From NCBI GenBank assembly GCA_039090855.1, contig CM077011.1, positions 21,267,001-21,331,000 of the forward strand: a DNA stretch of 64,000 bases. The letters are read 5' to 3'. The stretch comes from Macrothele yani (taxonomy: Eukaryota; Arthropoda; Arachnida; Araneae; Macrothelidae). The translations under genes were made by a program, and so were the position numbers. This document shows, piece after piece, positions 21,023-31,400 of this stretch; within the stretch, counting starts at the first letter, position 1, and every line of letters begins with the position of its first letter. The notes beneath the pieces were generated by a model, which made no database searches, had not been told where the DNA came from, and saw nothing but the letters and a program-made list of their open reading frames with translations.

Positions 21023-21958
21023 TACACTTTATTGACAAAAGTCACCGGACATCTCTTGTACTGAATAAGTGGAAGACACATGGCGTGCCTGAAACAGCAA
21101 AACCTACCAACAGATCAAAGAAAATCAGTGATGGAGGAGTCGAAGCCTCAGAAGAGTCATTACAGCTAATCGGCGGAGTACTGCACAAGATCTCAATGTA
21201 CAGGTGAGTAAAAATGCTGGAACCTCGGTGTGTACACGTACCATTTGCAGAGAATTTCATTCCATGGGTTACCGTGGTCTTGCCGCTGCTCATAAGCCTT
21301 TCATCTCCACTCGAAATGCTACTCGTCGTTTAGCATGGTGTGAAGAATATTAATCCCGGACCGTAGATCAATGGAAACGGGTCCTATGTACTGATGAATC
21401 CAGGTACATGATCCATCAGTCTGGTGGCCTTGTGCGTGTATGGCGGCAGCCGAAGTGGTGTTTTTCGAGGTATAGTCCCAGCCCATTGGTTATCGTGGAC
21501 AAAGCTGTAAACCAGCAGGTCTACCTGGACAATTATTTCCTACCAACTCTGTGGCAATACTATGGAACGGAACCTTGTTGGTACCAGCACGATAATGCAC
21601 CAAGCCATAAAGTAAGGACTGTTACGGCGTGGTTTGACCATTATTCCGTATCATGTGTGGACTAGCCAGCACAGAGCCCTGATCTTAATCCTATAGAACA
21701 CCTATGGGATGAATTAGAGCACCGCATAAGAAGTTTGAAACCAAAGTTTACTACTAAGCCAGAATTAGCGGCAACATTATGTACTGAAGGGACGCGCATG
21801 CCTACCGCTAGTGTCCCAAAAACTTGTCGAAAGCATTTCTCGAAGGGTCAGTGCATGCATGAAGGCCAAAGGTGGACCGACACCGCACTAATGTATGCCA
21901 ATAAATGCTATGTTGTGTTTCTCTTCTAGATGTCCGGTGACTTTTGTCAATATAGTTG
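21023..21958 (+). mobile_element. Tc1-like transposon B1, internally deleted
   Basis: The ends TACACTTTATTGACAAAAGT and CACCGGACA at the left and TGTCCGGTGACTTTTGTCAA then TATAGT at the right form the inverted repeats of the family also seen at 36.9/40.7 kb. Length is about 0.94 kb against about 1.2 kb for the sister copy without its LINE, so internal parts are missing. The TA at each border is partly decayed. Confidence 0.9.
21060..21900 (+). pseudogene. Tc1 transposase (copy B1), degraded
   Basis: Pieces in order are LNKWKTHGVPE (linker before the second helix-turn-helix), PTNRSKKISD (GRPR-type hook), HSMGYRGLAAAHKPFIS, the first Asp motif CTDESRYMIHQSGGLVRVW, a deletion, VNQQVYLDNYFLPTLWQY, the second Asp motif WYQHDNAPSHK and the Glu motif DLNPIEHLWDELEHRI. 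All three catalytic residues survive, but a frameshift in the DNA-binding part, stops (EEY*, VD*) and loss of the first helix-turn-helix make it non-functional. Confidence 0.88.
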
Positions 21959-22020
21959 AATGTCAAAGTACTGCAGTTAATATTTTGTAATAATTCATAC
22001 GCTTTTAAAAATAGCTGTTT

Positions 22021-22058
22021 AAAGCCATACCTAATTGCATTTGAGTAGGTATGGCTTT
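22021..22058. repeat. Perfect 13-bp stem-loop
   Basis: AAAGCCATACCTA and TAGGTATGGCTTT are separated by 12 bp, about 60 bp downstream of Tc1 B1. Function unknown. Confidence 0.7.
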
Positions 22059-22469
22059 AGTGGTGTACCTCACTGAAAATATTAGGTAATTTAAAATCAT
22101 TTAAAGTCATGACTAAATAATTTAAAAAATTGAAGAGATCAGTTTTAAAAACATCATATCGACCCGAAACAAAAACTGTTTACCCCCGTGTCTTCTAAAA
22201 TCAGAGATATTTCCCCATATTTAAACGCCAAACCTATCCGTCCGCTAATGAGAAAATTCTCCTCTAAGAAATGCAGTATAACATCAGTTCGTTCGGAAAA
22301 CAATGGCCGATTTTATGAATTGTCATATTCAACTAACCCGCAGTGCTTGCAGACGACCAGCTCGCAGCGCTATTTGTGTGACTTGAAGGTCGATAATCAG
22401 TTGATCTGCAGTCGTTGCTACTCGTGTGAGAGTCGTCTGTACAACATGCTAGGAAGGAGTTAGTTACGG

Positions 22470-23613
22470 GTGATTCTGCTTCATGAATTCAAATTGGGTT
22501 GTAATTCGGCACAAACCTACTGTAATGTTATCGAGGCATGGGACGAGGAGGCAACATCGAAACGTAGTGTTCGTCGGTTGGTTGAGAAGTTTCGTTCCGG
22601 TAACACGAGCCTACCAGATGAAGAGGGTAAAGAACGATATTCGGTCATTGATAAAGACGCTCTGGAGGCGGATGTGGAGGCAAATCGTTCCATCACATTC
22701 AGAGAACTCGCCAAACAGTACAATGTGTCGGTGTCAACCATTTTTGAACATATCTACCACACTGACAGGGTCAAGAAGCTGGATATGTGTGTCCTACACG
22801 AACTAACAGAGCAAGAAGCTCGATACTTGAGTCCCACACGAACTGACGGAGCAAGAAGCTCGATGCTAAGGTCAAGAAGCTCGATACTAATAAGGTCAAG
22901 AAGCTCGATATGTGTGTCAACACGAACTAACGGAGCAAGAAGCTCGATACTTGAGTCCCACACGAACTGACGGAGCAAGAAGCTCGATACTAAGGCAACT
23001 AAATGGAGCCTCTACTTGATCGCATTGTAACGTGTGATGAAATCTGGGTGCTATATGACAACACTAAGCTATCTGGACAGTAGCTGAACCATGATGAATC
23101 TCCGAAACACCATTTCAAATTAAGGTTGACGCCGAAGAAGGATTGATTTACAGTGTGGTAGACTATTCACGGTGTCATACACTCAGGTTCTTGAATGCTG
23201 GTGAAAGCGTTACATCAGTCACATTCTGTGAAGAAATTGGCGTAATGCACGAGAAGTCGTGTTCCAAACAACCATGTTTGGTGAACAGGAAGTTTCCTAT
23301 CCTCCTCCATGATAATGCGAGACCATCCGTGTCACAAATGATGAAACAGAAACTGCACAAACTGAGGTTCGAAACTCACCTGCTCCATCCCATTCGCCTA
23401 ATTTAGCAGCTACAGTTTTGTGATTTCAGCAAGTACTTCAAGGACAGAACCTTCAGAAACCGTGAGAAGGTCGAAATTGGATTCCAGGACTTTCTTGTAA
23501 CCAGGGAGCCAGATTTCTTCCGGACTAGTATTGAAGCACTTGTCACTTGCTGACAAAGGTGTGTAGCAGCGGCTGGCGCCTATTTCGAATAAAACAAGGT
23601 AGTGTACTATGCG
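22470..23613 (+). pseudogene. mariner transposase (DD34D type), broken and internally expanded
   Basis: The N-terminus LLHEFKLGCNSAQTYCNVIE, KRSVRRLVEKFRSGNTSLPD and FRELAKQYNVSVSTIFEHI matches the paired helix-turn-helix of mariner transposases. The catalytic part has IVTCDEIWVLYDN (first Asp) and LLHDNARPSVSQ (second Asp), and ends with a KCxxxxGDYF-like stretch (CVAAAGAYFE). The third motif (PYSPDL..TDY in the family) is lost in a stop-ridden stretch near 23400. Between the two halves, 22770-23005 is filled by short repeats. Upstream DNA from about 22180 is probably the element's 5' region, but terminal repeats were not delimited. Confidence 0.88.
22770..23005 (+). repeat. Short-repeat expansion inside the mariner gene
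   Basis: AAGAAGCTCGATA recurs about seven times, with a longer module (GAGTCCCACACGAACTGACG then GAGCAAGAAGCTCGATAC) present twice and a related ACACGAACTAAC form twice more. The seed is the normal mariner sequence for KKLDxWVPHELTEEQ (here KKLDMCVLHELTEQE at its left edge). It looks like replication slippage within a dead gene. Confidence 0.85.
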
Positions 23614-24196
23614 GTATGTCTCTTTAATTTTTATCCTCCAAATCGTCCATTATTTTACGAACGACCTGATAGATGGCAAATTTATCTCTGTGTAAGCTAC
23701 ACTGATGCAATGGCATACAAAAATTACAAATACCTGCACAATTTGTTTAGTCATCTGATACGAAATTGATTCTTCAAAGTTCAATATGCAGAGAAGTAGC
23801 ACCCGTTTGCTAAACGACAAAGGGCTGACTGGCTGACAATATAAAAAGTAATTAAAGTCTGATTCATATTAGGTAAAATAATTTTTTCAGCACAACAATA
23901 TTAAGAGGAACGCAGCAAATTAAAAACACCGGCAAAAATAACCACCGTCCTTAAACACGAATACACATATACAAATTCTTAAAGTAGTTTCAGCTCAAAA
24001 AGTCGTGGGCTTTTATAGAAAATAAATTGAAATTTTCAAACTATAAAAATCTAATCGAGCATTTAATATAAAATAAACTGTTTTTCAATTAAACTCATTT
24101 TTCTGACTTAAAATTCTCATCAGAGTCAAACTCAACATTACTCTGACCGAAGCAAGCCACAAAATATTGCGTCCCCATTTCTTTCTCTCTCTCCAA
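23614..24196. other. Mariner 3' flank and unassigned DNA
   Basis: The first ~70 bases are probably the mariner 3' UTR and end. The rest shows nothing recognised. Confidence 0.35.
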
Positions 24197-24501
24197 ACTG
24201 TTGTGCAAGGAACTTGGGGAGACCTTCATCCAGCAGTAGAATTTTTTTTTGATTGAAGGTTTAACGACCACCGTGAGCAACTTAATGGGCTATAAGCAGT
24301 CGCCCGTCCCTAATTTAGGGCCACTGGTTCCAGGGAAGGGAAAGAGCCAGTGCCGTAAGACAAACACAACATCCATGCCTCACCGGGATTCGAACCCGGA
24401 CCGCGTTCGGACGAATGATCAGAGGCCATCGCTTAGACCACTGCGTCACCGGGGCGGCCCAAAGCAGCAGTAGATTAATAGTGGCTGATGAACATATATT
24501 A
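24197..24501 (+). mobile_element. RTE LINE 3' tip split by a SINE
   Basis: TTGTGCAAGGAACTTGGGGA, GACCTTCATCCAGCAGTAGA (to 24240) and CAGCAGTAGATTAATAGTGG (from 24465) are the two halves of the RTE 3' terminus seen intact at 10020-10080 and 53480-53560. Only about 80 bases of LINE remain. Confidence 0.8.
24241..24464 (-). mobile_element. SINE nested in an RTE LINE tail
   Basis: Full SINE, A-tail to the left. CAGCAGTAGA is duplicated at 24231-24240 and 24465-24474. The tRNA-like head has GGTGACGCAGTGG and GGGTTCGAATCCCGG. Confidence 0.93.
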
Positions 24502-24884
24502 TACAGGGTGATTCAAAAGTTCGGTGTAAAAGTAAAATGCGATTAAAACAGATCTGTGGGTCGGAGAGACATGCGGTTTGCAGATTAATATTCACCGAGG
24601 TATGGGATTTTGTATGGCATCAAGAAAACAAATAGTTCGAAATCTGGACAATAGAGGACCCTGCTGCAGAGAATGCCACATAAGATACTTTGCACATTAC
24701 TCGCACAAAGCAAGTTTAGGGTGAGACATAAAAACCATTACGGAGAAATGCAGTCATATTTTCAATGTGCGAAAATAATAAAGGTTTGTGCTGTCATTCC
24801 GATTATAAAACCACACGGTTTTGTTAAGATAGTAGTTTGCATATAACCTGAAATCAGGCGTGCATCTTTAACGTCAATCGTCTA

Positions 24885-25142
24885 TTGAGCAGGCATAGTG
24901 CACACGAATGGCCTCCGAAATCTCCAGATCTGACACCCGCTGATTTCTGGTTGTGGGGCTACTTGAAATCTCTTGTCTATGGATGTAATTCCCAGACCTT
25001 ACCACCGCTAAAAGACGCCATACTGCAGAAGGTATCTGCTATTCCCGTTGACATGCTGTCCAATGCTGTTTCAGGCGTAATACCACGACTGCACGCAGTA
25101 CTGGAATGCTGTGGTGGACACATTGAGCACTTGGATCTGTAG
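24885..25142 (+). pseudogene. Mariner/IS630-type transposase C-terminal fragment
   Basis: Reads WPPKSPDLTPADFWLWGYLK followed by LKDAILQKVSAIP and CGGHIEHL. SPDLTPxDFxLWG is the third catalytic motif (Asp in place of the Tc1 Glu) of mariner-related transposases that end in a CxGHIEHL-type tail. Only about 86 C-terminal residues remain. The two earlier Asp motifs and the DNA-binding domain are absent, so it depends on a full-length relative. Confidence 0.88.
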
Positions 25143-25200
25143 ATGATGCTGAAATAAAGTAAGTTTCACTAATTTAACGTAGATCTCACTTCACAATGCT

Positions 25201-25406
25201 TTTTTTTTTGGAGGTTTAACGACCACCGTGAGCAACTCAATGGGCTATAGGCAGTCTCCCGTCCCTAAATTAGGGCCACTGGTTTTAGGGACGGGAAAGC
25301 GCCAGTAGCTTAAGACAAACATAGCATCCATGCTTTACCGGGATTTGAACCCGGATCCTTTTCGGACGATGGATCAGAAGCCACCGCTTAGACCACTGCG
25401 CCACGG
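25201..25406 (-). mobile_element. SINE nested in the long-TIR mariner-like element
   Basis: Family body and head (ACCGGGATTTGAACCCGG), lacking the last few bases of the usual GGGGCGGC head. CTCACTTCACAAT is duplicated at 25185-25197 and 25407-25419, so the SINE is younger than the host element. Confidence 0.92.
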
Positions 25407-25607
25407 CTCACTTCACAATTCTGACCACTCGTTGTTTTCTCTGTAGCAGCGCACTCTATTGTCGAGATTTTGAACTTTTTTGTTCTTCATAGCTTAAATA
25501 AAACCATACCTCCGAGAATGTTAATCTCTAAACCGTATGTCTCTCCGACCCAAAGATCTTTTTTAATCGCATTTTACTTTTGCACCAAACTTTTGAATCA
25601 CCCTGTA

Positions 25608-26489
25608 TATATATTGCCTGAAAAGGTTAACGTCACACCTAATTTTTATCTAGGTTGGAGAGGCACGATTCAACTGTGACTGTAGAGATGTTCCCAATTA
25701 CTTCGAACCTTTTGCACCACATCAAACAGACCTAATATAATAGCTATCATGACTCTCAGTCGCATAATGATCGAATAGTCTTCAGAGAATCATCAGCAAT
25801 GAAAACAGCATCTGTATCTTGTAACGTACCCACAACAGCGACTGCATTTCTGTATATGAGCAACTGAACATTTTCAGGAAGAAAAGAAATTTTAAAGTGC
25901 CGAGGCTATCAAAACATATTATGAACAAATTAAGTGAAAGCTCGTCAATAGTGACAGGGGACAAATAAGATATGTATATTAATTTTTTAATAACGATGTA
26001 TTTATTTTATTTACGATGTCTAAATGTGAAGCTGTGTTTCGTGAACATGACTACAATATAAAAGGCATATTAGTTGAGTCAGGGATTTGATAATTTAAAC
26101 AGACAAAAGCTCTTTACACTGCGCCATCAAAGTGGGACAAGTGTCAAACAAAGGAAATTATATTATTTGTGCTTCTGTTAATAGACAAATGACAAAGTAA
26201 GAGGCGAAAAACCTGTTCCGGAGAAAAAGTTTAAATTCCAATTTAATTAGATTTTAAACCGTAATTTTTGTTCTACCTCTTGAGCTGAGTCTGAGGCAGC
26301 GGGTATCTTTACATCTCCTATTCTTTGTTGCACATCAAACGCGTCCAAAATCTGCTGCAGTCTTCAACAAGGCATTCGTAACACAATAGACAAACTTCAG
26401 TCAACGATGTTTCACAATATACGTGACACTTACCACATTTTGAATAGCAAACTGCTTTGATAAGATTCGCTCACTATCTGCTCTTATAA
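25608..26489. other. Unassigned A+T-rich DNA
   Basis: No gene or repeat recognised up to the (ATC)n tract that marks the LINE 3' end at 26490. Confidence 0.4.
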
Positions 26490-26550
26490 CATCATCATCA
26501 TCATCATCATCAGGAATTTCCATTACTAAGCGGATTTCCTCGACCATATA

Positions 26551-27949
26551 TACTGCTGGTCACCCAAAATGCAACACCAAGAAGGAAGCATCCGATTGGT
26601 CTGAAATTAGCAGCATGCGTCGCCCGCGAGAGGACATGCAAACGATTAGCATTGCAGGGCATATGCAAATCATGTGCCACCGGCACGCCACCGAGAAGCA
26701 CTATAAGAAGGGTGCACAGAAGGCGGTGTGTAAGTAGTGGAAGTGTGTTGTGCTGTCGGACCTTTGCGTGTTAAGCTTCCTTATGCCTTCTCGCAGAATA
26801 AGGCAGTCATTCCAGCACGTTTCGGAGTTCGACAGAGGATGAATAGTGGCTTATCGCGAGAGCGATTTATCGCACCAAGACATCGGCGCCCGTGTGGGAC
26901 GACATCCAGCCACAGCGAGACGAGTATGGATTCGATGGATGCAGGAGGGACGGACGGACCGACGTGAGCGTTTGCCGCAGCCGTGGCACACCACCGAACG
27001 AGAGGACCGGCATGTTGTGCGACGGGCATTGACGGCTCGCAACGTCACATCTCGAACGTTAGCGCAGGAATTAGGGTGTGTTGCGCAACAACTTGTGTCA
27101 TCGCGTACCGTTTGACGTCGTCTGCAGGAGCGGGGACTTGTCACACGGCGTCAACTGCTCCGATTACCATTTACGTTTCACCACCGGCGAGTGCGGCGGC
27201 AGTGGGCCGTTGAACCCTGCACCAGGACTACGGAATGGCAAGACATTGTCATCTCCGACGACTCCCGCTTCTGCCTGCAACACCACGATGGTCGGATCCG
27301 CGTGTGGCAGCACCGCGAAGAGAAACTGTATGACGCCTGCAATATGCATCGCCATACCAATCCGTCGACTGGCGTTTTGGTTTGGGGCACAATTGGATAT
27401 GACACCCTCACCCGTCTTGTACGTATCGCCGGCACACTCAACAGCCACTGCTATATCTCCGACATTTTGGAGCCTGTAGTCCTCCCTTACCTGCAGGACC
27501 TGCCAGCGGCCATGTTTCAACAGGACAATGCGCGCTCGCACGTGACACGCATTGTGCAACAATTCTTCACGGCCCATCAGGTGTCACTGCTGCCGTGGCC
27601 CGTCTGTTTTTCCGATATGTCGCCCATTGGACACGTCTAGTCGCTGATCGGTAACCGAGTAGCCCGGCAAGCACCACCCGCGGCTACGCCTGATGAACTG
27701 TGGTAACGTGTGGAAGCAGCATGGACCGACATACCCCAAGCCCGCATCCAAAGCCTCTTTCGTTCAATGCCGCGGCCGTTATTGCCAGCCATGGAGGCCA
27801 CACGAACTATTGATGTCTGCGTGTTCCGCAAGTCGCACGGGCCTGTAAACTCAATCGTTTCATCTTTGCATGTGTTGTTATGTGTCCAGTAAATCTGGCT
27901 TTGCTATCTCGTGTCCTTCTTGGTGTTGCATTTTGGGTGGCCAGCAGTG
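26551..27949 (+). mobile_element. Tc1-like transposon K inside a LINE
   Basis: Ends TACTGCTGGTCACCCAAAAT and GCAACACCAAGAAGGA (left; its first base, C in the right copy, is T) and TCCTTCTTGGTGTTGCATTT then TGGGTGGCCAGCAGTG (right). TA lies at 26549-26550 and 27950-27951. Length 1399 bp, apparently full size. Confidence 0.94.
26783..27892 (+). pseudogene. Tc1 transposase K: one frame, four nonsense codons, Glu lost
   Basis: A single uninterrupted register of 370 codons from the ATG at 26783 (MPSRRIRQSFQHVSEFDRG) to 27892. First helix-turn-helix IVAYRESDLSHQDIGARVGR; second domain HVVRRALTARNVTSRTLAQE; catalytic motifs VISDDSRFCLQHHDGRIRVW, FQQDNARSHVTR and SPIGHV, in which the expected Glu is Gly (GGA). 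In-frame stops are at 26840 (TGA for Arg), 27113 (TGA for Arg), 27638 (TAG for Trp) and 27704 (TAA for Gln). Each can be explained by one C-to-T or G-to-A transition, and there are no frameshifts. The end beyond about 27830 may be read-through into the terminal repeat. Confidence 0.93.
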
Positions 27950-27951
27950 TA

Positions 27952-28738
27952 GTTTAGCCAGAGTCTTTTTCCACTTCTCTCTATCCAAGGCCATCACTTC
28001 ATCCAGGCCCTTATTTTTTAAACTTGATTTAATCTCCTCCATCCACTTTCTCCTTGGTTTTACTCTTCCCCTCTTTTATCGAGCCTACCACTCCATCGTA
28101 ATTTTCGGAAGTCTATCTGATGACATTCTCCTTACATGGTCGAACCATTGCAATCTCCGCATCTCAATAGTTTGAAGAATGTCTACTTTAACACTCATAA
28201 TATCTCAAATTTTTGTATTACGCACTTTTTCACATCTGGATTTTCTTGCAGAACGCATCCAAAAGTCTATCTCTGTAGCCAATAATCTTTGTTGATGTCT
28301 TTTATTCAGTGTCCACGTCTCCTCACCATATAAAATGATACTCTGTACAATCGCAGAAAAAATGTGTCTTTTTACATTTGGAAAGACATTGCTGCTCCAA
28401 AGAATGGGATTCAAAACAGAAATAGCTTTCCTGCACTCCGTAATTCTCCAATCAATGTCATGATGATATGTACCACCCTGATATTCTATGGATCCGAGGT
28501 ATTTAAATTCCTCAACTATTCTTAATGTAATATTATCGGTTATTTCAATGAAGTCTCTGGGATCACACGGCAAGTGCTCAGTTTTATTTTCGTTAATTTT
28601 TAGTCCCCAGCGGTCATGTTCAGAGATCGGTTTACGAAACATATAAGCTACGTCATCCTTATTTTCTGCCAAGATTACTTGATCATCAGCAAACGGCAAA
28701 TGGTGCTCTTGCGGATGATCAAGTAATTGCATACACAA
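27952..28738 (-). pseudogene. LINE reverse transcriptase C-terminal part (RTE-like)
   Basis: Begins near PFADDQVILAENKDDVAYM (motif C), then WGLKINENKTE (motif D region), FKYLGSIEYQGG (motif E region), a thumb with HIFSAIVQSIILYGEETWTL, and the C-terminal RRLQWFDHVRRMSSDRLPK and RVKPRRKWMEEIK. The layout is that of RTE-like LINEs, but the sequence differs clearly from the RTE copy at 51.2 kb, so it is a second family. A TAG lies after KITMEW; otherwise the frame is open from 28738 to the Tc1. Nuclease, fingers and palm motifs A/B are missing through 5' truncation. Confidence 0.88.
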
Positions 28739-28740
28739 AA

Positions 28741-29464
28741 TTCTTTCTTCCAGTGTTGTAACTACATTAACGCTCAGTTAACATTTCTAACATTCCGTAC
28801 TAAGCTCTTGTCTCCATAATCTTTATCTACGTTGTTTGCTCCTTTTTACCTGCTGTTAAGATTGCCAGCTGCAAATTCATCGGGAGAAATTTTGTGGTGT
28901 TATGTTTAGAAAATATTTAACCAGACGAAACCAAATCTACATAAGAACACAAAATCAAAAGGAAGGTTAAAAAAAAGTCATAGATACAAGAATATGTACT
29001 GCTTGCTAAAAAAGATGCATATTCATTTCAGTAGAAGTACGTTATAACACGAACGTTTTCATTTGCCGTCGTATGTGGTACAGCCGAAAGTATGCATCGA
29101 CTGGAAGTCCGACTTAAAGAGACATGGCTATGTGGGTTCTATGTGTATGTTACTTAGGTTTCTAAAAATTCTCTTGAGCGGTCGTGCTTTGTGTTCTATA
29201 TATTTTTCCAGCTATAATTTTCATTCAGTATTTCGTCCAGCTACCAGCAAGAACATGTTGCTTCTGATCTTTCTTCTTTCAAGGTAAACTGCTTTTTTCA
29301 TATGGTCAAATTATGTGGTGTCCGGTTCCAAAATGTTTGACCTGTTTCCAGCTCTGACTGAAACAGTTTTAACGAGAACAAACCAAATTTACGTAAGAAT
29401 CATCATCACCAACCATGAGTAATATCGCCGTAGGTTCTTGATGAAATGGGGTATCAGATTAAAA
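28741..29464. other. Unassigned A+T-rich DNA
   Basis: No gene or repeat recognised. Confidence 0.4.
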
Positions 29465-29714
29465 TAGGCTTACATTGTTTTTCGCCCAGCACATCGACAC
29501 TCATCTGGTAAACCCAGGCATCCTGTGTAAAAGGGTCCAGGGAGAAAGTTCCTCCGGGGCCGACTTCAGAGGGTACCATCTTCGTATTTGTGTCCTCAAA
29601 CACAGGGACACTGCGGATATCCCCGAAAAAACAGCAGACTACTTGGCTGGCAGGACCGGGATACGAACACCGTTTAGAAACGTCTGCCTAAGAGACTGAG
29701 CCATGCCGGTGGTT
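29465..29714 (-). mobile_element. Second tRNA-derived SINE family (single copy)
   Basis: The minus strand begins CCACCGGCATGGCTCAGTCT with CTTAGGC (A box), then GGTGTTCGTATCCCGGTCC (B box), followed by a body unrelated to the common SINE. The head keeps tRNA-like spacing between the two boxes. No target duplication or A-tail was delimited, and no other copy lies in this window. Confidence 0.55.
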
Positions 29715-30884
29715 TATTACGGTCGTTTATTATGTAAGAATGCAGGAACTCAAAGAGAAAGTCAAATTAGGGTTTACTTTACAATTTACACCTACTAAAT
29801 GCACACCGCTAATGAAACGCAAAACTGCAAATTCTTATTCGCATTTGAAATCAAATAATGTATACATATATTCAAAGGTGAAAATGCAGGTACCAACGGT
29901 CTACAAAAAGTATTAGAAGTAATTTAAAAATGCATTTTACATATCTTCACCTGGCAGCATTAAATTTATGAAATCGCGTTTCATGACTTAGCGCTCAGTT
30001 TTAATGCACACTTGTGTTTCCTTAGGGAAGTTTAATTAGAGCGACCTCAGTTTTAGAAAATTCCAGAAAAGAAAATGATTAAGTTGAGACTTCCAAAATA
30101 TAAGGTAATTTAATTTCTCCAGTTATGCTAAAGAACTGATAAAAATATTTGATTTTCAAATGGAAATAGTTTCTTGTGGTGTTTCCATTCCAAAGGAAAG
30201 AACTAAATCAGATAAAAAACCCCCTGAAATATCAAAAATTCTTTCCTTTAAATAATTAAATGCTGAATAAAGCCTTCTATGTCAGCTGTGTCTGTGAGTG
30301 TGTGCTCTAAACAATTACGTTATTCTGACTAAATTCATTCGACTCCCGAATAATAATTCCACCACATCTAACTAAAAGTCATTTGGATTTCCAAAAGGCA
30401 TCATTAGCTGGAATATCCTGCATACACAAAGAGGTTGACGGTTTGGATGAATTAGAATTCAACACACTTCACCTGCTAGAAGTCACACGCAATTTGAAAA
30501 TTAGGGAACGCATGTCGATTTCTTCATTAAGAGAGCTTTTACTCGTTCCAAAAATGAATATGCGGAATGAATTTCGTCTCGTAACTTGACTTTCGGAATT
30601 GTCGTCTGTCTGTAACGGTCTCGATAAAAGACAGTGCGCAAAGTTTATATCTCTGATTGTGTTAACATTTAAGGAATAATTGGTGGAAGGAAAACGCACA
30701 CGATAGCAGTGTTGGGGAATTACTAAGTTGCAAAGAATTAGGATCGTGTCTACTTGTGCCTATCTTCGAGGAACGAGACACCTATATTCCAAATTTTTGT
30801 GGAAACCAATGGGAACGGAATCCCTGGAAGAATTTATTCCTCATAAATACACACGAAAGGCATATACAAATTAATTTTGGCATA
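29715..30884. other. Unassigned A+T-rich DNA
   Basis: No recognised gene. Overlapping open frames near 30383-30699 have no domain signature. Confidence 0.4.
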
Positions 30885-31400
30885 TACACTGAAGCAACAA
30901 ATTATTAAGAACACCACAATTGCATCAGGAACGTGCCATTAACATTTACGTACACAACGGTGACGATGAGATAGCTTTATAACAACAGGAAAGGATTCAG
31001 ACGTGTACGAAGGGAAATATTTCTTCATATATATGGAAAAGATTCTTGATTTAAGTGACTTTGAATGAGACACCATAGTAGGAGCTAAGTGGGGAAATGC
31101 GAGTATCCAGAAATGCTATGTAAGAACAAATGTTTTCAGTGTGCATAGTGAGTATGCAGCAACAACAAGCAGTCTTCCTGTAGGCCGAAACAAATGCATT
31201 ACGCATGCTCGAGGGCAACGGCGGCGGGAAAGCATTGTACAGGTAATAGACGAATCCACAGCGCAGTACAACAGGGATACCATCAGGAAAATTTCAGTAT
31301 ATACACGCCGGCGCACGTTGGCGTGCATGGGATAGGACAGCAGACAATACTTTGGCGTACCCCTGCTAAGAACCAAATAATTTGTCAATAGTGGTCTCGA
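30885..31400 (+). mobile_element. Tc1-like transposon, 5' third only
   Basis: A left end TA then CACTGAAGCAACAAATTATT resembles the CACTGAAG-type Tc1 terminus. The DNA-binding half of a transposase follows, then sequence is lost near 31400 before LINE sequence begins at about 31475. No right end was found. Confidence 0.6.
31033..31350 (+). pseudogene. Tc1 transposase N-terminal fragment
   Basis: From the ATG at 31033: MEKILDLSDFE, a TGA where Arg is usual, then TIVGAKWGNASIQK (first helix-turn-helix), SEYAATTSSLPVGRNK (hook), RRRESIVQVIDESTAQYNRD and ISVYTRRRTLACMG, which aligns with the ISxxTVRRTLxxMG end of the second helix-turn-helix. No catalytic domain remains. Confidence 0.7.

Larger units (their letters stand above)
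24502..25607 (+). mobile_element. Mariner-like element with ~110-bp inverted repeats
   Basis: TA then CAGGGTGATTCAAAAGTT at 24504; GAATCACCCTG then TA ending at 25607. The inverted repeats stay aligned for about 110 bp (24504-24612 against 25497-25605), including GTAAAATGCGATTAAAA and TGGGTCGGAGAGACAT. A SINE (25201-25406) interrupts the right part. Long inverted repeats and a truncated gene make this a non-autonomous derivative. Confidence 0.92.
26490..28740 (-). mobile_element. 5'-truncated LINE interrupted by a Tc1
   Basis: The minus-strand LINE enters just before reverse-transcriptase motif C (about 28738) and runs to 27952. It is broken by Tc1 K (26551-27949) and resumes 26548-26490, ending in a (TGA/ATG)n tail (ATCATCATC on the plus strand at 26491-26512). 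One TA of the LINE is duplicated around the Tc1. When the two LINE parts are read in order, the frame carries across the junction for about 13 more codons to a stop in the tail. Confidence 0.9.

Noticed and set aside
24502..25607. A second SINE-mobilising LINE between the two SINEs
   Set aside because: The long inverted repeats, TA borders and SPDLTPxDF motif show a mariner-type DNA transposon.
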